Assembly: GCA_905233915.1 (NCBI GenBank)
Contig: CAJOFM010000012.1
Coordinates: forward strand, 1 to 64,000
DNA from: an uncultured Muribaculaceae bacterium
GTDB lineage: Bacteria > Bacteroidota > Bacteroidia > Bacteroidales > Muribaculaceae
Direction of reading: 5' to 3'
DNA: 64,000 nt
The position numbers and the translations under genes were made by a program. Positions 26,701-34,270 of the stretch are shown piece after piece. The notes beneath the pieces were generated by a model. The model did not search any database and was not told where the DNA came from. It saw only the letters and a list, made by a program, of their open reading frames with translations. Each line of letters opens with the position of its first letter. Position 1 is the first letter of the stretch.

Positions 26701-27649
26701 TGACGACCGTGCCTTGGGCGGTATCTCGACGGGCGTAGCCAATGGTACCCGCTGCGTCAACGTGTATGCCCACCTGCTTAACACCGGCAAAAAGGACATC
26801 GAGAACGTCAACATCTCTTATAACGTAGAGAAGTATCGCAAGGGCAATAACAGCGCCGGCTTTGCCGTGCAGCTTTATTACTCCATCGATGGCCGCAACT
26901 GGACCAGCGCAGGTAACGATTTCCGCACCTACTTCGCTCCCGATGCCGAGACCATCGGTTACGAGACTGTACCTGGCGAGACAGTTCCCGTCAACGCAGT
27001 GCTCCCCACCAAGCTCGCTCGCGGCTGTGACCTGTATCTGGCATGGAACATCAGCGTGGCCAGCGGCGATGCCGCACAAGGTGCCATGGCACTTGGTATC
27101 GACGACTTCACCATCAGCGGTGAACTGCCCAGGATTCCCGCCTCACAACACTACATCTTTGTCAATGACCTGACGGGCTGGGATGCTCTGGGTCTGTATG
27201 CATGGGGCGACAGTGAACTCTTCGGCGCATGGCCTGGTGAGGCCAGCGTGGGTGACTCTATCGTGAATGGCGTTAACTACAAGGTGTTCCTGCTTGACGC
27301 CAATAGCGGTAACTATCACCTGATTTTCAACAACTGGAACAATGGCCTGCAGTTGCCCGACTACGATATCGTGGCCGACCGCGACTACTACTTCACCATC
27401 ACCGATACCGAGGTGACAGAAAATCAGACCAGCGTTGTCGAGAATATCATGGATGCAGCTCCCTCAATGCAAATCCGCAACAAGGAGGCCTTCTATCCCG
27501 GCACCATCACAGTCTATAACGTTGGTGGACAGACTGTAGCCACAGGTAAGGAGTGCGTGGGACTGCAACATCTGTCCAGCGGTATCTATATCTTGCAAGG
27601 CCGCAGCGGCAGCCATGTTGAAACCATAAAAATAACCATCGGTTCATAA
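23756..27649 (+). CDS. Large secreted modular SGNH-hydrolase-like protein with duplicated flanking modules and type IX sorting domain
   Basis: A 1297-residue protein with a signal peptide (about 1-26). Layout: module A (33-255), module B, a starch-binding-like beta domain (260-340), two SusE/F-like beta domains (about 355-580), an SGNH-type hydrolase domain resembling DUF4886 (590-820), module A' (910-1123), module B' (1132-1222), and a C-terminal domain (1235-1297; ITVYNVGGQTV, LSSGIYILQG) like type IX secretion sorting domains. Hydrolase residues seen are Ser604 in LSLNNS and Asp768/His771 in DDRHP. The usual GNS block is NNS here. It probably acts on polysaccharide esters at the cell surface; the substrate is unknown. 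Confidence 0.8.
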   Translation: MKKFSTLLNLAAVMLLAGAWSGTTWAQDALQLSADATQVTQDFDGMWDSDAQAATLDMPQGWRVDRQMNAPRTVGSYANAATQVMYTGGTSLASNAKNGTWNFASSSVPSDCSVGGLSTTVDGGTRCISVMTCLRNAGDEAITKLTLGYDIEKYRDGDNAAGFAVQLYVSTDGVTWNNAGDDFYTYFAPDAATQGAAVVPISTTGITAKQLMVDLAPGADLYLAWNISVASGSSPNKAMGLAIDNVVIDATFASQDQACYIYVEDVTKWSALYMADGTGEAVAASSSAVVNGVTYKVWEIAMDGAEHVLTFTDNNGNTLTTNVNADRDYYLCVTKEEVTEITDPQNYTGYVDPTRPPFVASGIYLRGEVNSWGAVSDWEFSNEGNGTYVLYDKTLSGQFKVADSGWTSACNYGSNGTSVQMGVPYSLVLGTNDNISCGGNSFMCKRIVLTINNGAATLLLESDDDDTDLTAVYVIGDNNGWNYMDASGKLDLIEGKTFKGQVTMPAVGDGYSHWRIYQRLGMGGVWGAEEDLTCDNTAGTLIKGATGRVSTAPGTYDVTFNLETGEYSLVLASSTPTSMTLQPANVVLVPELPEQVKVLSLNNSLIYYNDQDAVFNGIAQAMGKDANWTKHTLLGKSLLTHWEEGDGVAEDGNPGAKMLVRSEAWSHIILQEQSSLPRTNIESFRANVKRWVDYIREYCPNPNAIIIVPINWAYSGDWENYTAFNSTFVKNYQDVALDLGVTLCPVGVAYQEVFDLEGSAGTLTWFLDDRHPTLKATYMAAAMEYGLIYGVDPLTITWAPNGLSNDDAAAMRGYASRALNGFTNYVDHTAGQVHYKVTVRDQFGMEIDAPEPVVMTLSDGGDINADYVFTSNGSNGEYTVTATTGDFTQNANLKVATALTEVVTYPAIELNEATLSATQNFDVMGDEATATLPDAWRIDRILTAPRTVGRFDQADDQTMYSGGVSLPSNAKNGTWNFGDNAGDDRALGGISTGVANGTRCVNVYAHLLNTGKKDIENVNISYNVEKYRKGNNSAGFAVQLYYSIDGRNWTSAGNDFRTYFAPDAETIGYETVPGETVPVNAVLPTKLARGCDLYLAWNISVASGDAAQGAMALGIDDFTISGELPRIPASQHYIFVNDLTGWDALGLYAWGDSELFGAWPGEASVGDSIVNGVNYKVFLLDANSGNYHLIFNNWNNGLQLPDYDIVADRDYYFTITDTEVTENQTSVVENIMDAAPSMQIRNKEAFYPGTITVYNVGGQTVATGKECVGLQHLSSGIYILQGRSGSHVETIKITIGS

Positions 27650-27674
27650 CCAGAATGATTCTCTCCATATGAAG

Positions 27675-27709
27675 GAAAACCGCGGGACAAGATTGTCACC
27701 GCGGTTTTC
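27675..27709. terminator. Bidirectional terminator between converging secreted-protein genes
   Basis: GAAAACCGCGG (27675-27685) pairs perfectly with CCGCGGTTTTC (27699-27709), with flanking T-rich and A-rich bases on the two strands. Confidence 0.85.
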
Positions 27710-27739
27710 TTTATGGTACAAGGTATTGATTCTCCCTAA

Positions 27740-29122
27740 TTACTTCATGAGAATCTTCTTGCCGTTGTGGATGTAGATGCCAGGAGCGGTAGGAGCCTCG
27801 CTGGAAATACCCATGAGGTTGTAGTACAATCCGTCGTCAGTCTTGACGGTCTCAACTTCCTCGACAGCAGTGTCTTCCTGATGGGCGGGCATGAAGATGA
27901 CCAGTCCCTTGCTGGGATCATCGGCCTGGTGATAAATGACGTTCTCGATGCTGGCTTCGTCCTGAACTGCCACGTTCCAGGTGTTGCCCTGAGCCCAAAC
28001 GGTGTTGGTGCCATTGTTGAACAGGTCATAGAGCACACCGTTGTTGCCGTTGTTGACAAAGGTGTTGTTACCGGGATTGTAATCCTCGGCTTCGGGATCC
28101 TCTACCTTACCAAGGTTAACATTGGGAGCACCGGTGACGATGGTAATACCCCAAAAGCCGCCTTCCATCCAGTTGCCCTCGATAAAGATGTTACTGCTAC
28201 TGCTGCTGTCATACACACTGATGCAGCTGCCGCCGTTGTTGGGGTCGTTCTCGTAGCAGTTATTGATCATCTTGTTGTTCTTGATAAGAGCGTCGATACT
28301 GCCGATGGTAGTGATGCCATAGCGATTGTCGGCAATGTAGTTGTCCTCGATAAAAAGTTTGCCAGTGTGGGCCATGCCCATCATGTTGCTCACGCCGATG
28401 CCGCCCGACATGGTGAACTTGCCGCCAATTACCTGGTTGCCGATAATGTGCATGTTATAGTTACCGGCGCAGGTCATGTTGATCTGAGGTTTGTTGCGGT
28501 TGGTGGTCGTGTTGTGCCAAAAGAGGTTGTTGCGGATGATGATGCCAACAGGATTGCTGGCACCGCTGCCGATGGCGTTGACGGTGTTCTCGATAAAGTA
28601 GCAGTTCTCAACGATGTTGTTGTCACAAGAAGCGTTGAACGAGATGGCGCCAGAGCTCGATGACTTGCCGTTGTGCAGGGTGAAGGTGCAGTTATCGGCA
28701 TGCAGGCTGCTGTTCAAGCCGCCAAACACCACTCCAACATATTCAAAGGTAACATTCTTCAATTCAGCGTTGCCGTTCCCGCCGAGCATCCAGAAACCCT
28801 TGGGATTGGAACCCTCAACGTCACGGGTCACAACGGCAGTGTCGGCAGGAGTGAAGTCGGCATCACCATTGACGGTAATCAGTACACCGCTGGCCATCTT
28901 GATGAGGTCATTGTTCTGCAGTTGCAGCACGTCACCCTCGCTGATGGTGAAATTGGCGCTTACCAAGTAGGAGCCGTCGTCCTGCAGGGTCACACCAGTG
29001 CCATCAATCTGGCTTAGGGCATTAAAGGTGTACACGTTGCCAGTGCCATCGGAGACAAACTCGTCGGCAATAGCTCCTGCTGCGACAGCAGCCATGAGAA
29101 TAAATGCGTAAAATTTCTTCAT
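27740..29122 (-). CDS. Secreted right-handed beta-helix protein
   Basis: A 460-residue secreted protein with a signal peptide (about 1-19). The body consists of parallel beta-helix coils rich in Asn ladders (IIIRNNLFWHN, IIGNQVIGGKFTMSGG, IEDNYIADNRYGI, IKNNKMINNCY), the fold of pectate lyases and other polysaccharide-active or adhesin proteins. I see no clear catalytic Asp/Arg set, so enzymatic activity is open. The C-terminus (LYYNLMGISSEAPTAPGIYI then HNGKKILMK) looks like the end of a type IX sorting domain. It converges on the 1297-residue hydrolase gene, sharing a terminator. Confidence 0.82.
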   Translation of the reverse strand: MKKFYAFILMAAVAAGAIADEFVSDGTGNVYTFNALSQIDGTGVTLQDDGSYLVSANFTISEGDVLQLQNNDLIKMASGVLITVNGDADFTPADTAVVTRDVEGSNPKGFWMLGGNGNAELKNVTFEYVGVVFGGLNSSLHADNCTFTLHNGKSSSSGAISFNASCDNNIVENCYFIENTVNAIGSGASNPVGIIIRNNLFWHNTTTNRNKPQINMTCAGNYNMHIIGNQVIGGKFTMSGGIGVSNMMGMAHTGKLFIEDNYIADNRYGITTIGSIDALIKNNKMINNCYENDPNNGGSCISVYDSSSSSNIFIEGNWMEGGFWGITIVTGAPNVNLGKVEDPEAEDYNPGNNTFVNNGNNGVLYDLFNNGTNTVWAQGNTWNVAVQDEASIENVIYHQADDPSKGLVIFMPAHQEDTAVEEVETVKTDDGLYYNLMGISSEAPTAPGIYIHNGKKILMK

Positions 29123-29192
29123 AACAGTTTATAATTATTGGTTTAAAATGAAAATATTCAACATCACATGTAATGTATTCTTTTAGCGGGGG

Positions 29193-29200
29193 CAAAATTA
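29193..29200 (-). promoter_or_regulatory. -7 box of the beta-helix protein gene
   Basis: TAATTTTG on the minus strand, 71 bases before the ATG. No clear -33 TTTG. The 294-base divergent region 29123-29416 holds this box and the one at 29368 and nothing else I can identify. Confidence 0.45.
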
Positions 29201-29367
29201 CTCATTATTTGAATCATTACTACTGATTGCCTCCACTTTTCTTTCTCAGAACCTGTCATAACCATCTATAAATCGGTAAGGTGCCATTTCATTTATCAAG
29301 AATACTGTTACATCATTTTTTTGTGATTTTATAAGTCCAAAATAGTAGAAGATATAGCAAATTGTTG

Positions 29368-29375
29368 TACTTTTG
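29368..29375 (+). promoter_or_regulatory. -7 box of the Na/Pi cotransporter gene
   Basis: TACTTTTG at 29368-29375. Its last G forms part of a GTG that opens the frame, so translation must begin at the downstream ATG (29417). Confidence 0.6.
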
Positions 29376-29416
29376 TGGAACGTATTTCGATAATCACCTA
29401 TAAACAACTTATTTCG

Positions 29417-31243
29417 ATGGATTACAGCTTAGTTGATTTTCTCGCCTTGCTGGGTGCCGTGTGTCTCTTCCTGTACGGAATGAAGATCATGAGTGAGGGT
29501 TTGCAGAAAACCGCGGGAAGCCGCTTGCGTTCCATTCTTGCCTGGATGACCAAGAACCGCTTTTTGGCCATTGTCACTGGCGTTGTTATTACCGCATTAA
29601 TTCAGAGTTCATCGGCTTCGGTATCGATGGTTGTCAGCTTTGTCAACGCTGGCCTCATGCCGCTGGAGCAATCACTGGCAGTGAGCTTTGGTGCCGCACT
29701 GGGTACCACGTTCACCGAGTGGATTATCGCCATCTTTGGTTTCAAGGTCAAGATGTCGGCATTCCTGCTGCCCCTGTTGGCCTTTGCCGTGCCCATGCTC
29801 TTCATCAAAAGAAACAACTACAAGAACATCGGTGAGTTGCTCATCGGTTTTGCGTTCTTGTTCATGGGCCTGGATGCCATCAGCGCCAATGTGCCTGATT
29901 TGTCCAAATCGCCCGAGGTATTTGCCTGGTTACAGCAATTCACGTCGATGGGCTTCCTGTCGATCTTGATTTTCACCCTTGCTGGATGGATCATCACCAT
30001 GGTTATCCAGTCCAGTGCCGCCACGTTTGCTATCGTGTTGATTATGGCATCCAAGGGCTGGGTTTCGTTTGACATCGCCTGCGCGATGGTTCTGGGTGCG
30101 AGCATCGGCACCAGCATCACGCCGTTGCTGGCATCGCTGGGCGGTAATGCCGAGGCCAAGAAAGCCGCATTGGGCCATGCCTTGTTCAACCTGTTTGGCG
30201 CTGTGTGGTTGCTGGCTGTTTTCCATCCATTTGTGTCGATGGTGACCTGGGTGACCAAGGACCTATTTGGTTTGGGCGATCCCTTAGCCCTGTATAACAG
30301 CGTGAAGGCCGGCGCAAGCGCCGAAGGCGCCGCACTGGTGCAGGAACAGGTGGCGATGTCCATCGGCATGACGATGTTCCACACCATTTTCAAGTTCTGC
30401 AACCTGCTGATCATGATTTGGTTCACCAAGCTCTACGTCAAGCTGCTCAACGTGCTCATCAAGAGCAAGAAGAAGGAGGACGAGGAATTCCAGCTGAAGT
30501 ATATCCAAGGTGGTCTCATGAGTGCCAGCGAGTTGAATATCGACCCGGCACAAAGGGAGATTGTCGTGTTTGCCGGACGTGTTGAGCGCATGCTGGGCAT
30601 GGTCAAGGAACTCGTGCACACCAAGACCGGCACGCCCGAGTTCAACAAGATCTTATCCCGTATTCAGAAGTATGAGGACATCACCGACCGCATGGAATTT
30701 GAAATCGGCAGTTACCTCAACAAGGTGCTTGACGGACGCTTGAGCAGCCAAGCCAAGGCCCGTGTGGCAAGCCTGTTGAGCATCATCAGCGAGCTGGAAA
30801 GCATCGGTGACAGCTGCAACAACATCGCCAAGGCCCTGGTACGTAAGGAGGAGGCCGATGCCCACTTCAACGAATACAACTATAGCAATATTGATGAGAT
30901 GCTCAGACTCGTGAGCGAGGCGATGACCAACATGCTCATGGTGCTGACCGATATCGACAACGTCACGGCCGAAGACCTCATGCGCAACTACAACAAGGAG
31001 CGCGAGATCAACAACTTCCGCAACCAGTGCCGTACCGAGAATATCGAGAACGTCAACCAGAAGAAATACCCCTACAAGGCTGGTATCTTCTACATGGACA
31101 TTGTGTGCGAGGCCGAGAAACTGGGCGACTTCATCGTCAATGTCATCGACAGCATGGAGGACATCATGCGCCGCAGTTCATCGGTCACCAGCGGTATGCC
31201 CATTGGTGAACTCAATCCCGAAAAGACGGCTAAATCTGTCTAA
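29417..31243 (+). CDS. Na/Pi cotransporter family protein with C-terminal PhoU-like domain
   Basis: Inner-membrane sodium/phosphate symporter of the NptA/PF02690 type. From the ATG at 29417 (MDYSLVDFLALLGAVCLFLY) the product is 608 residues. It has two inverted Na/Pi repeats with the QSSSA motifs (ITALIQSSSASVSMVVSFVN; MVIQSSAATFAIVLIMASKG) and about nine membrane helices, followed by a helical PhoU-like domain (about 380-590). The start is fixed by the promoter, which overlaps a GTG at 29375. It ends 13 bases from the converging DUF4923 gene. Confidence 0.93.
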   Translation: MDYSLVDFLALLGAVCLFLYGMKIMSEGLQKTAGSRLRSILAWMTKNRFLAIVTGVVITALIQSSSASVSMVVSFVNAGLMPLEQSLAVSFGAALGTTFTEWIIAIFGFKVKMSAFLLPLLAFAVPMLFIKRNNYKNIGELLIGFAFLFMGLDAISANVPDLSKSPEVFAWLQQFTSMGFLSILIFTLAGWIITMVIQSSAATFAIVLIMASKGWVSFDIACAMVLGASIGTSITPLLASLGGNAEAKKAALGHALFNLFGAVWLLAVFHPFVSMVTWVTKDLFGLGDPLALYNSVKAGASAEGAALVQEQVAMSIGMTMFHTIFKFCNLLIMIWFTKLYVKLLNVLIKSKKKEDEEFQLKYIQGGLMSASELNIDPAQREIVVFAGRVERMLGMVKELVHTKTGTPEFNKILSRIQKYEDITDRMEFEIGSYLNKVLDGRLSSQAKARVASLLSIISELESIGDSCNNIAKALVRKEEADAHFNEYNYSNIDEMLRLVSEAMTNMLMVLTDIDNVTAEDLMRNYNKEREINNFRNQCRTENIENVNQKKYPYKAGIFYMDIVCEAEKLGDFIVNVIDSMEDIMRRSSSVTSGMPIGELNPEKTAKSV

Positions 31244-31256
31244 GAAAGGATAATAT

Positions 31257-31862
31257 CTACTTCTTGAGCTCAAAGCCCACCATCACGTCCTCGTAATTGT
31301 CAAGCAATGTCGAGACGGCCTTGATTGTGGAACTATCGCTGAAACGGCCCATCATTGATATCAACTTCAGGAACTTGTCGGCGTCAAACGTGAGGTGCAA
31401 TTTCTTTTTGCCATCCCGCTTGAGGTTTGCGCTCATGGGAACACCATGCCACTTGAAGGTAATCTTCTCAAGGTCAGGATTGTAATTATAGGTTCCCTTC
31501 ACGTTCACACCCAGTAACCTCATGGAACAGGTGCCATCGGGGCTAAAGGAAAATGACGGACTTGCCTTGTCAAGACCTATTTTCTTGTAAGCGTTTTTGA
31601 GTTTCTTCTTCAACTTGCTCTTGGCAAACGGCTTAGCGACTCCAGCGAGCAGGTTCTTGCCGCTCACACCAACGCTGGGGCACTTGTATTTCCACTCGCC
31701 GCTGAGGACAGAATTCACCTGCCAAGTCTCACGGGCAATGTCATCGTCGGTAACAGTGAATACCTTATCGGGGTGCAGTGTACCATTGGCCCCCTGCTTG
31801 TGTGACGTGGCGCACGATGCCAGCGCCAAGGTCAAGCACATGATAATCAATATACGTTTCAT
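31257..31862 (-). CDS. DUF4923 family lipoprotein
   Basis: A 201-residue predicted lipoprotein (signal MKRILIIMCLTLALASC, Cys17). The mature part contains WQVNSVLSGEWKYKCPSVGV, LDKASPSFSFSPDGTCSMRL and GTYNYNPDLEKITFKWHGVP, features of the Bacteroidales DUF4923 lipocalin-like family of unknown function. I chose the ATG at 31862 because upstream codons overlap the promoter region. It has its own promoter at 31871-31905 and converges with the Na/Pi gene. Confidence 0.85.
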   Translation of the reverse strand: MKRILIIMCLTLALASCATSHKQGANGTLHPDKVFTVTDDDIARETWQVNSVLSGEWKYKCPSVGVSGKNLLAGVAKPFAKSKLKKKLKNAYKKIGLDKASPSFSFSPDGTCSMRLLGVNVKGTYNYNPDLEKITFKWHGVPMSANLKRDGKKKLHLTFDADKFLKLISMMGRFSDSSTIKAVSTLLDNYEDVMVGFELKK

Positions 31863-31870
31863 AATACCCG

Positions 31871-31905
31871 CAAAGTTAATGTAAATGCAATAAAAATCAG
31901 GCAAA
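31871..31905 (-). promoter_or_regulatory. Promoter of the DUF4923 gene
   Basis: On the minus strand, TTTG (31905-31902), 23-nt spacer, TAACTTTG (31878-31871), eight bases before the ATG. The spacer is at the long end. Confidence 0.55.
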
Positions 31906-31931
31906 AAAGCACGTAGAAAAAAAATAAGTTG

Positions 31932-31939
31932 TAATTTTG
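31932..31939 (+). promoter_or_regulatory. -7 box of the glycosyltransferase gene
   Basis: TAATTTTG 62 bases before the ATG at 32002, divergent from the DUF4923 promoter. No clear -33 box. Confidence 0.5.
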
Positions 31940-32001
31940 CAGACTGTGCGTAAAAGGCACATTTTGAACTGAAACATTAAAAACTATAAAATAAAATAAT
32001 T

Positions 32002-33144
32002 ATGGTAGTAGGTTACGGTGGACGCAAAATTATTATGCAGAATGATGACACTTCCTATTATGGACGCATACTCATCCAGGCATTAGCCACAAACTATCCC
32101 AGTAACTATTATATCATCTATTCGCCTGAGAACGCCAGCAACAAGCGTCTCACGTCATTGTTCAATGAGGATAGCGTGCGTGTCAAGTTCCCGCGCAACC
32201 ACATTCACAACCCCAACCGCTGGTACACCAAAACGGGCATCGTCAAGTCGGCCAAGGGACACGGTGTAAACGCTTTCCACGGAATTGATGACGGCATCGC
32301 CTCTGGCTTTGACGGCAGCAACTTCCCCACTGTGTTCACCATGACCGACCCGCTCTTCCACAGTGCCGGCAGCTGGTTCAGCCGCATGCTCATGCAACGC
32401 AATGCCCGCAAGGCCTGCAGGATTGCCAAGCGTGTCATTGCCCTCACCGAGGTTGACCGCCAGACGATCATCGACCACTACCACGTTAACCCCGATGACG
32501 TCGAGGTAGTTCACCCCTGCTTCTATGAGGGTTGTGACGATTCTGTACCCGAGAACATGTATGAAATCCTGCGCGAGAAATATCACTTGCCCTCTAAGTT
32601 CATTCTTTACAAGGGACGTTTCAACAAGGAGGACAACCTCAACGAAGCCATGCAGCTGCTGCATGAATTGCGTGACCGCAAGATTTCAATTGTGATGCTC
32701 GGCTACCGTACCGACTTCTTTGACCATGTCGTCAAGAACCAGGCCCACGACCTGCACATCTTCCACAGGTTCAAACAAGTGGATAAGGTGCATCATGCCG
32801 ACCTCACCGCTGTCGCCAAGATGGCCGAGGCCGTCATCATTCCCAGCACTGAGCGTTCCCGTGACCTCTATAAGCTCCTCAATGCCCAGCGCAGCGGTGC
32901 TTTGGTCATCTGCAAGGATAGCGCAAAAGCACGCGAAATCGGTGGCGATGGAGCAATTTATTACTCCGACTTCCGCGATGGTGCCGAAAAATTGAGTGAT
33001 ATTCTTGATGACGAGAACAAGAAGGCAGCCCTGATGAAGGCCGCCCGCGATAATACCGAAAAATTTACTGGAAAGGTGATCTCGGACCACATGATCCACA
33101 TCTACCGATCAGTGCTCATGCACCGTCGACTCTTCCAGCAATAA
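32002..33144 (+). CDS. Glycosyltransferase family 1/4 protein (GT-B fold)
   Basis: A 380-residue cytoplasmic GT-B glycosyltransferase. The C-terminal donor-binding half (about 195-375) has the usual pattern: FILYKGRFNKEDNLNEAMQL, IVMLGYRTDFFDHV, and a late segment with Ser-Thr-Glu-Arg-Ser and GGDGAIYYSDFRDGAEKLSD. The N-terminal half carries NAFHGIDDGIASGFDGSNFP and VIALTEVDRQTIIDHYHVNP, as in GT4 mannosyl/glucosyltransferases. The E-x7-E motif is not obvious. It stands alone between the DUF4923 and NAD kinase genes, so the acceptor cannot be inferred. Confidence 0.85.
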   Translation: MVVGYGGRKIIMQNDDTSYYGRILIQALATNYPSNYYIIYSPENASNKRLTSLFNEDSVRVKFPRNHIHNPNRWYTKTGIVKSAKGHGVNAFHGIDDGIASGFDGSNFPTVFTMTDPLFHSAGSWFSRMLMQRNARKACRIAKRVIALTEVDRQTIIDHYHVNPDDVEVVHPCFYEGCDDSVPENMYEILREKYHLPSKFILYKGRFNKEDNLNEAMQLLHELRDRKISIVMLGYRTDFFDHVVKNQAHDLHIFHRFKQVDKVHHADLTAVAKMAEAVIIPSTERSRDLYKLLNAQRSGALVICKDSAKAREIGGDGAIYYSDFRDGAEKLSDILDDENKKAALMKAARDNTEKFTGKVISDHMIHIYRSVLMHRRLFQQ

Positions 33145-33160
33145 TTCTCTTATCATACGT

Positions 33161-34027
33161 TTAACGCTGGTCAGTGCCCCAGAGGAGTTTCTGCCTCAGG
33201 GTGCTGGCAAAGTTGTTGCCCAGCCGCTGCACGACACGGGCACAATAGGGTGCGCGCTTGATAATGAGCATCGAACCCGTGGGGCACAAGGTCACCTCGC
33301 CGTCGATACTGACTTCATATTGTGACGCGCGCGAATAGGTGCGCACCGCAATCTCACTATCGTCGCGTACGACAAGCGGACGCATCGTGAGCGAGTGGGG
33401 AGAGATGGGCGACAGCACCAGGCAAGACGTGGTGGGTTCCAGGATGGGTCCGCCCACACTCATGTTATAGGCCGTCGAGCCTGTTGGTGTGCTAATGATC
33501 AAGCCATCACCGCGATAGGTCGTCAATTCATGGCTGCGCAGACGCGTCTCCATATCCAGCATCGACGAGGTGTCGTGGCGCAGTATGGCTATCTCGTTCA
33601 AAGCCCAGGGATGGGGGATTTCCACCGCATCACACTCCACCTGCAGCATCGTGCGCTCCTCAATGCGGTAATTGCCCGACAAGACGTCATCCAGCACATT
33701 GCTGGTCTCATCCAAGCGGCCAGCGGTCAAGTAACCCAGATGGCCTAAATTAAGCCCTAAAATAGGCATCCCTTGACGCGAAACCCACATCGCGGTGGTC
33801 AGGAACGTACCGTCACCACCCAGCGACAAGGCCATGTCGGCCTCAGGCACAGCGCTGACGTCGAACGAGGCCAGGCCACTCGCCGCATCATTATTCAAAT
33901 AGCGCAAGTAGTCCTGCTCCACTGCGACTTCCAGGCCTTGCCGGCGCAGATACTCAATCAGCGACAACACCTTGGTGGCATCATCATCCTGCTGAAAGTT
34001 GTTCCCAAAGATGACTATTCTTTTCAT
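33161..34027 (-). CDS. nadK: NAD kinase
   Basis: ATP-dependent phosphorylation of NAD to NADP. From the ATG at 34027 (MKRIVIFGNNFQQDDDATKV) the product is 288 residues. It has the catalytic GGDGT motif (LSLGGDGTFLTTAMWVSRQG), GLNLGHLGYLTAG, the ALNEIAILRHD segment and TPTGSTAYNMSVGGPI. Upstream codons in frame overlap the promoter, which supports this start. It converges with the glycosyltransferase gene (16-base gap). Confidence 0.95.
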   Translation of the reverse strand: MKRIVIFGNNFQQDDDATKVLSLIEYLRRQGLEVAVEQDYLRYLNNDAASGLASFDVSAVPEADMALSLGGDGTFLTTAMWVSRQGMPILGLNLGHLGYLTAGRLDETSNVLDDVLSGNYRIEERTMLQVECDAVEIPHPWALNEIAILRHDTSSMLDMETRLRSHELTTYRGDGLIISTPTGSTAYNMSVGGPILEPTTSCLVLSPISPHSLTMRPLVVRDDSEIAVRTYSRASQYEVSIDGEVTLCPTGSMLIIKRAPYCARVVQRLGNNFASTLRQKLLWGTDQR

Positions 34028-34032
34028 CGATG

Positions 34033-34064
34033 CAAAGGTAGTGCATATTTTGTAGAGACGCAAC
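34033..34064 (-). promoter_or_regulatory. Promoter of nadK
   Basis: On the minus strand, GTTG (34064-34061), 20-nt spacer, TACCTTTG (34040-34033), five bases before the ATG. Confidence 0.65.
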
Positions 34065-34076
34065 ATTTTGCGTCTC
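34055..34076. repeat. Palindromic GAGACGCAA...TTGCGTCTC element
   Basis: Nine-base arms around a four-base loop (34055-34063, 34068-34076). It resembles a palindrome often scattered in Bacteroidales genomes, and here overlaps the nadK promoter. Confidence 0.6.
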
Positions 34077-34125
34077 AGCCATAGATTTTATTCTGTGCCA
34101 CGACAGTCATGCTACATCCAAAAAT

Positions 34126-34157
34126 GCGGTGCAAACTGGATCGTCCAGTTGCACCGC
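34126..34157 (-). terminator. Terminator of the DUF3244-subtilase-dockerin operon
   Basis: Minus strand: GCGGTGCA-ACTGGA (34157-34144) pairs with TCCAGT-TTGCACCGC (34140-34126) with one bulge, followed by ATTTTTGG. Confidence 0.7.
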
Positions 34158-34270
34158 AGCATTGGAGTAATGTATATCAGCACTTTCGGGTTTACTCCGT
34201 GTGTTGTGTGTTATCAGTTGATGATCATGATTAAATGTGCTTTACATTTAGGTCTCGCGCGTGACAATCT

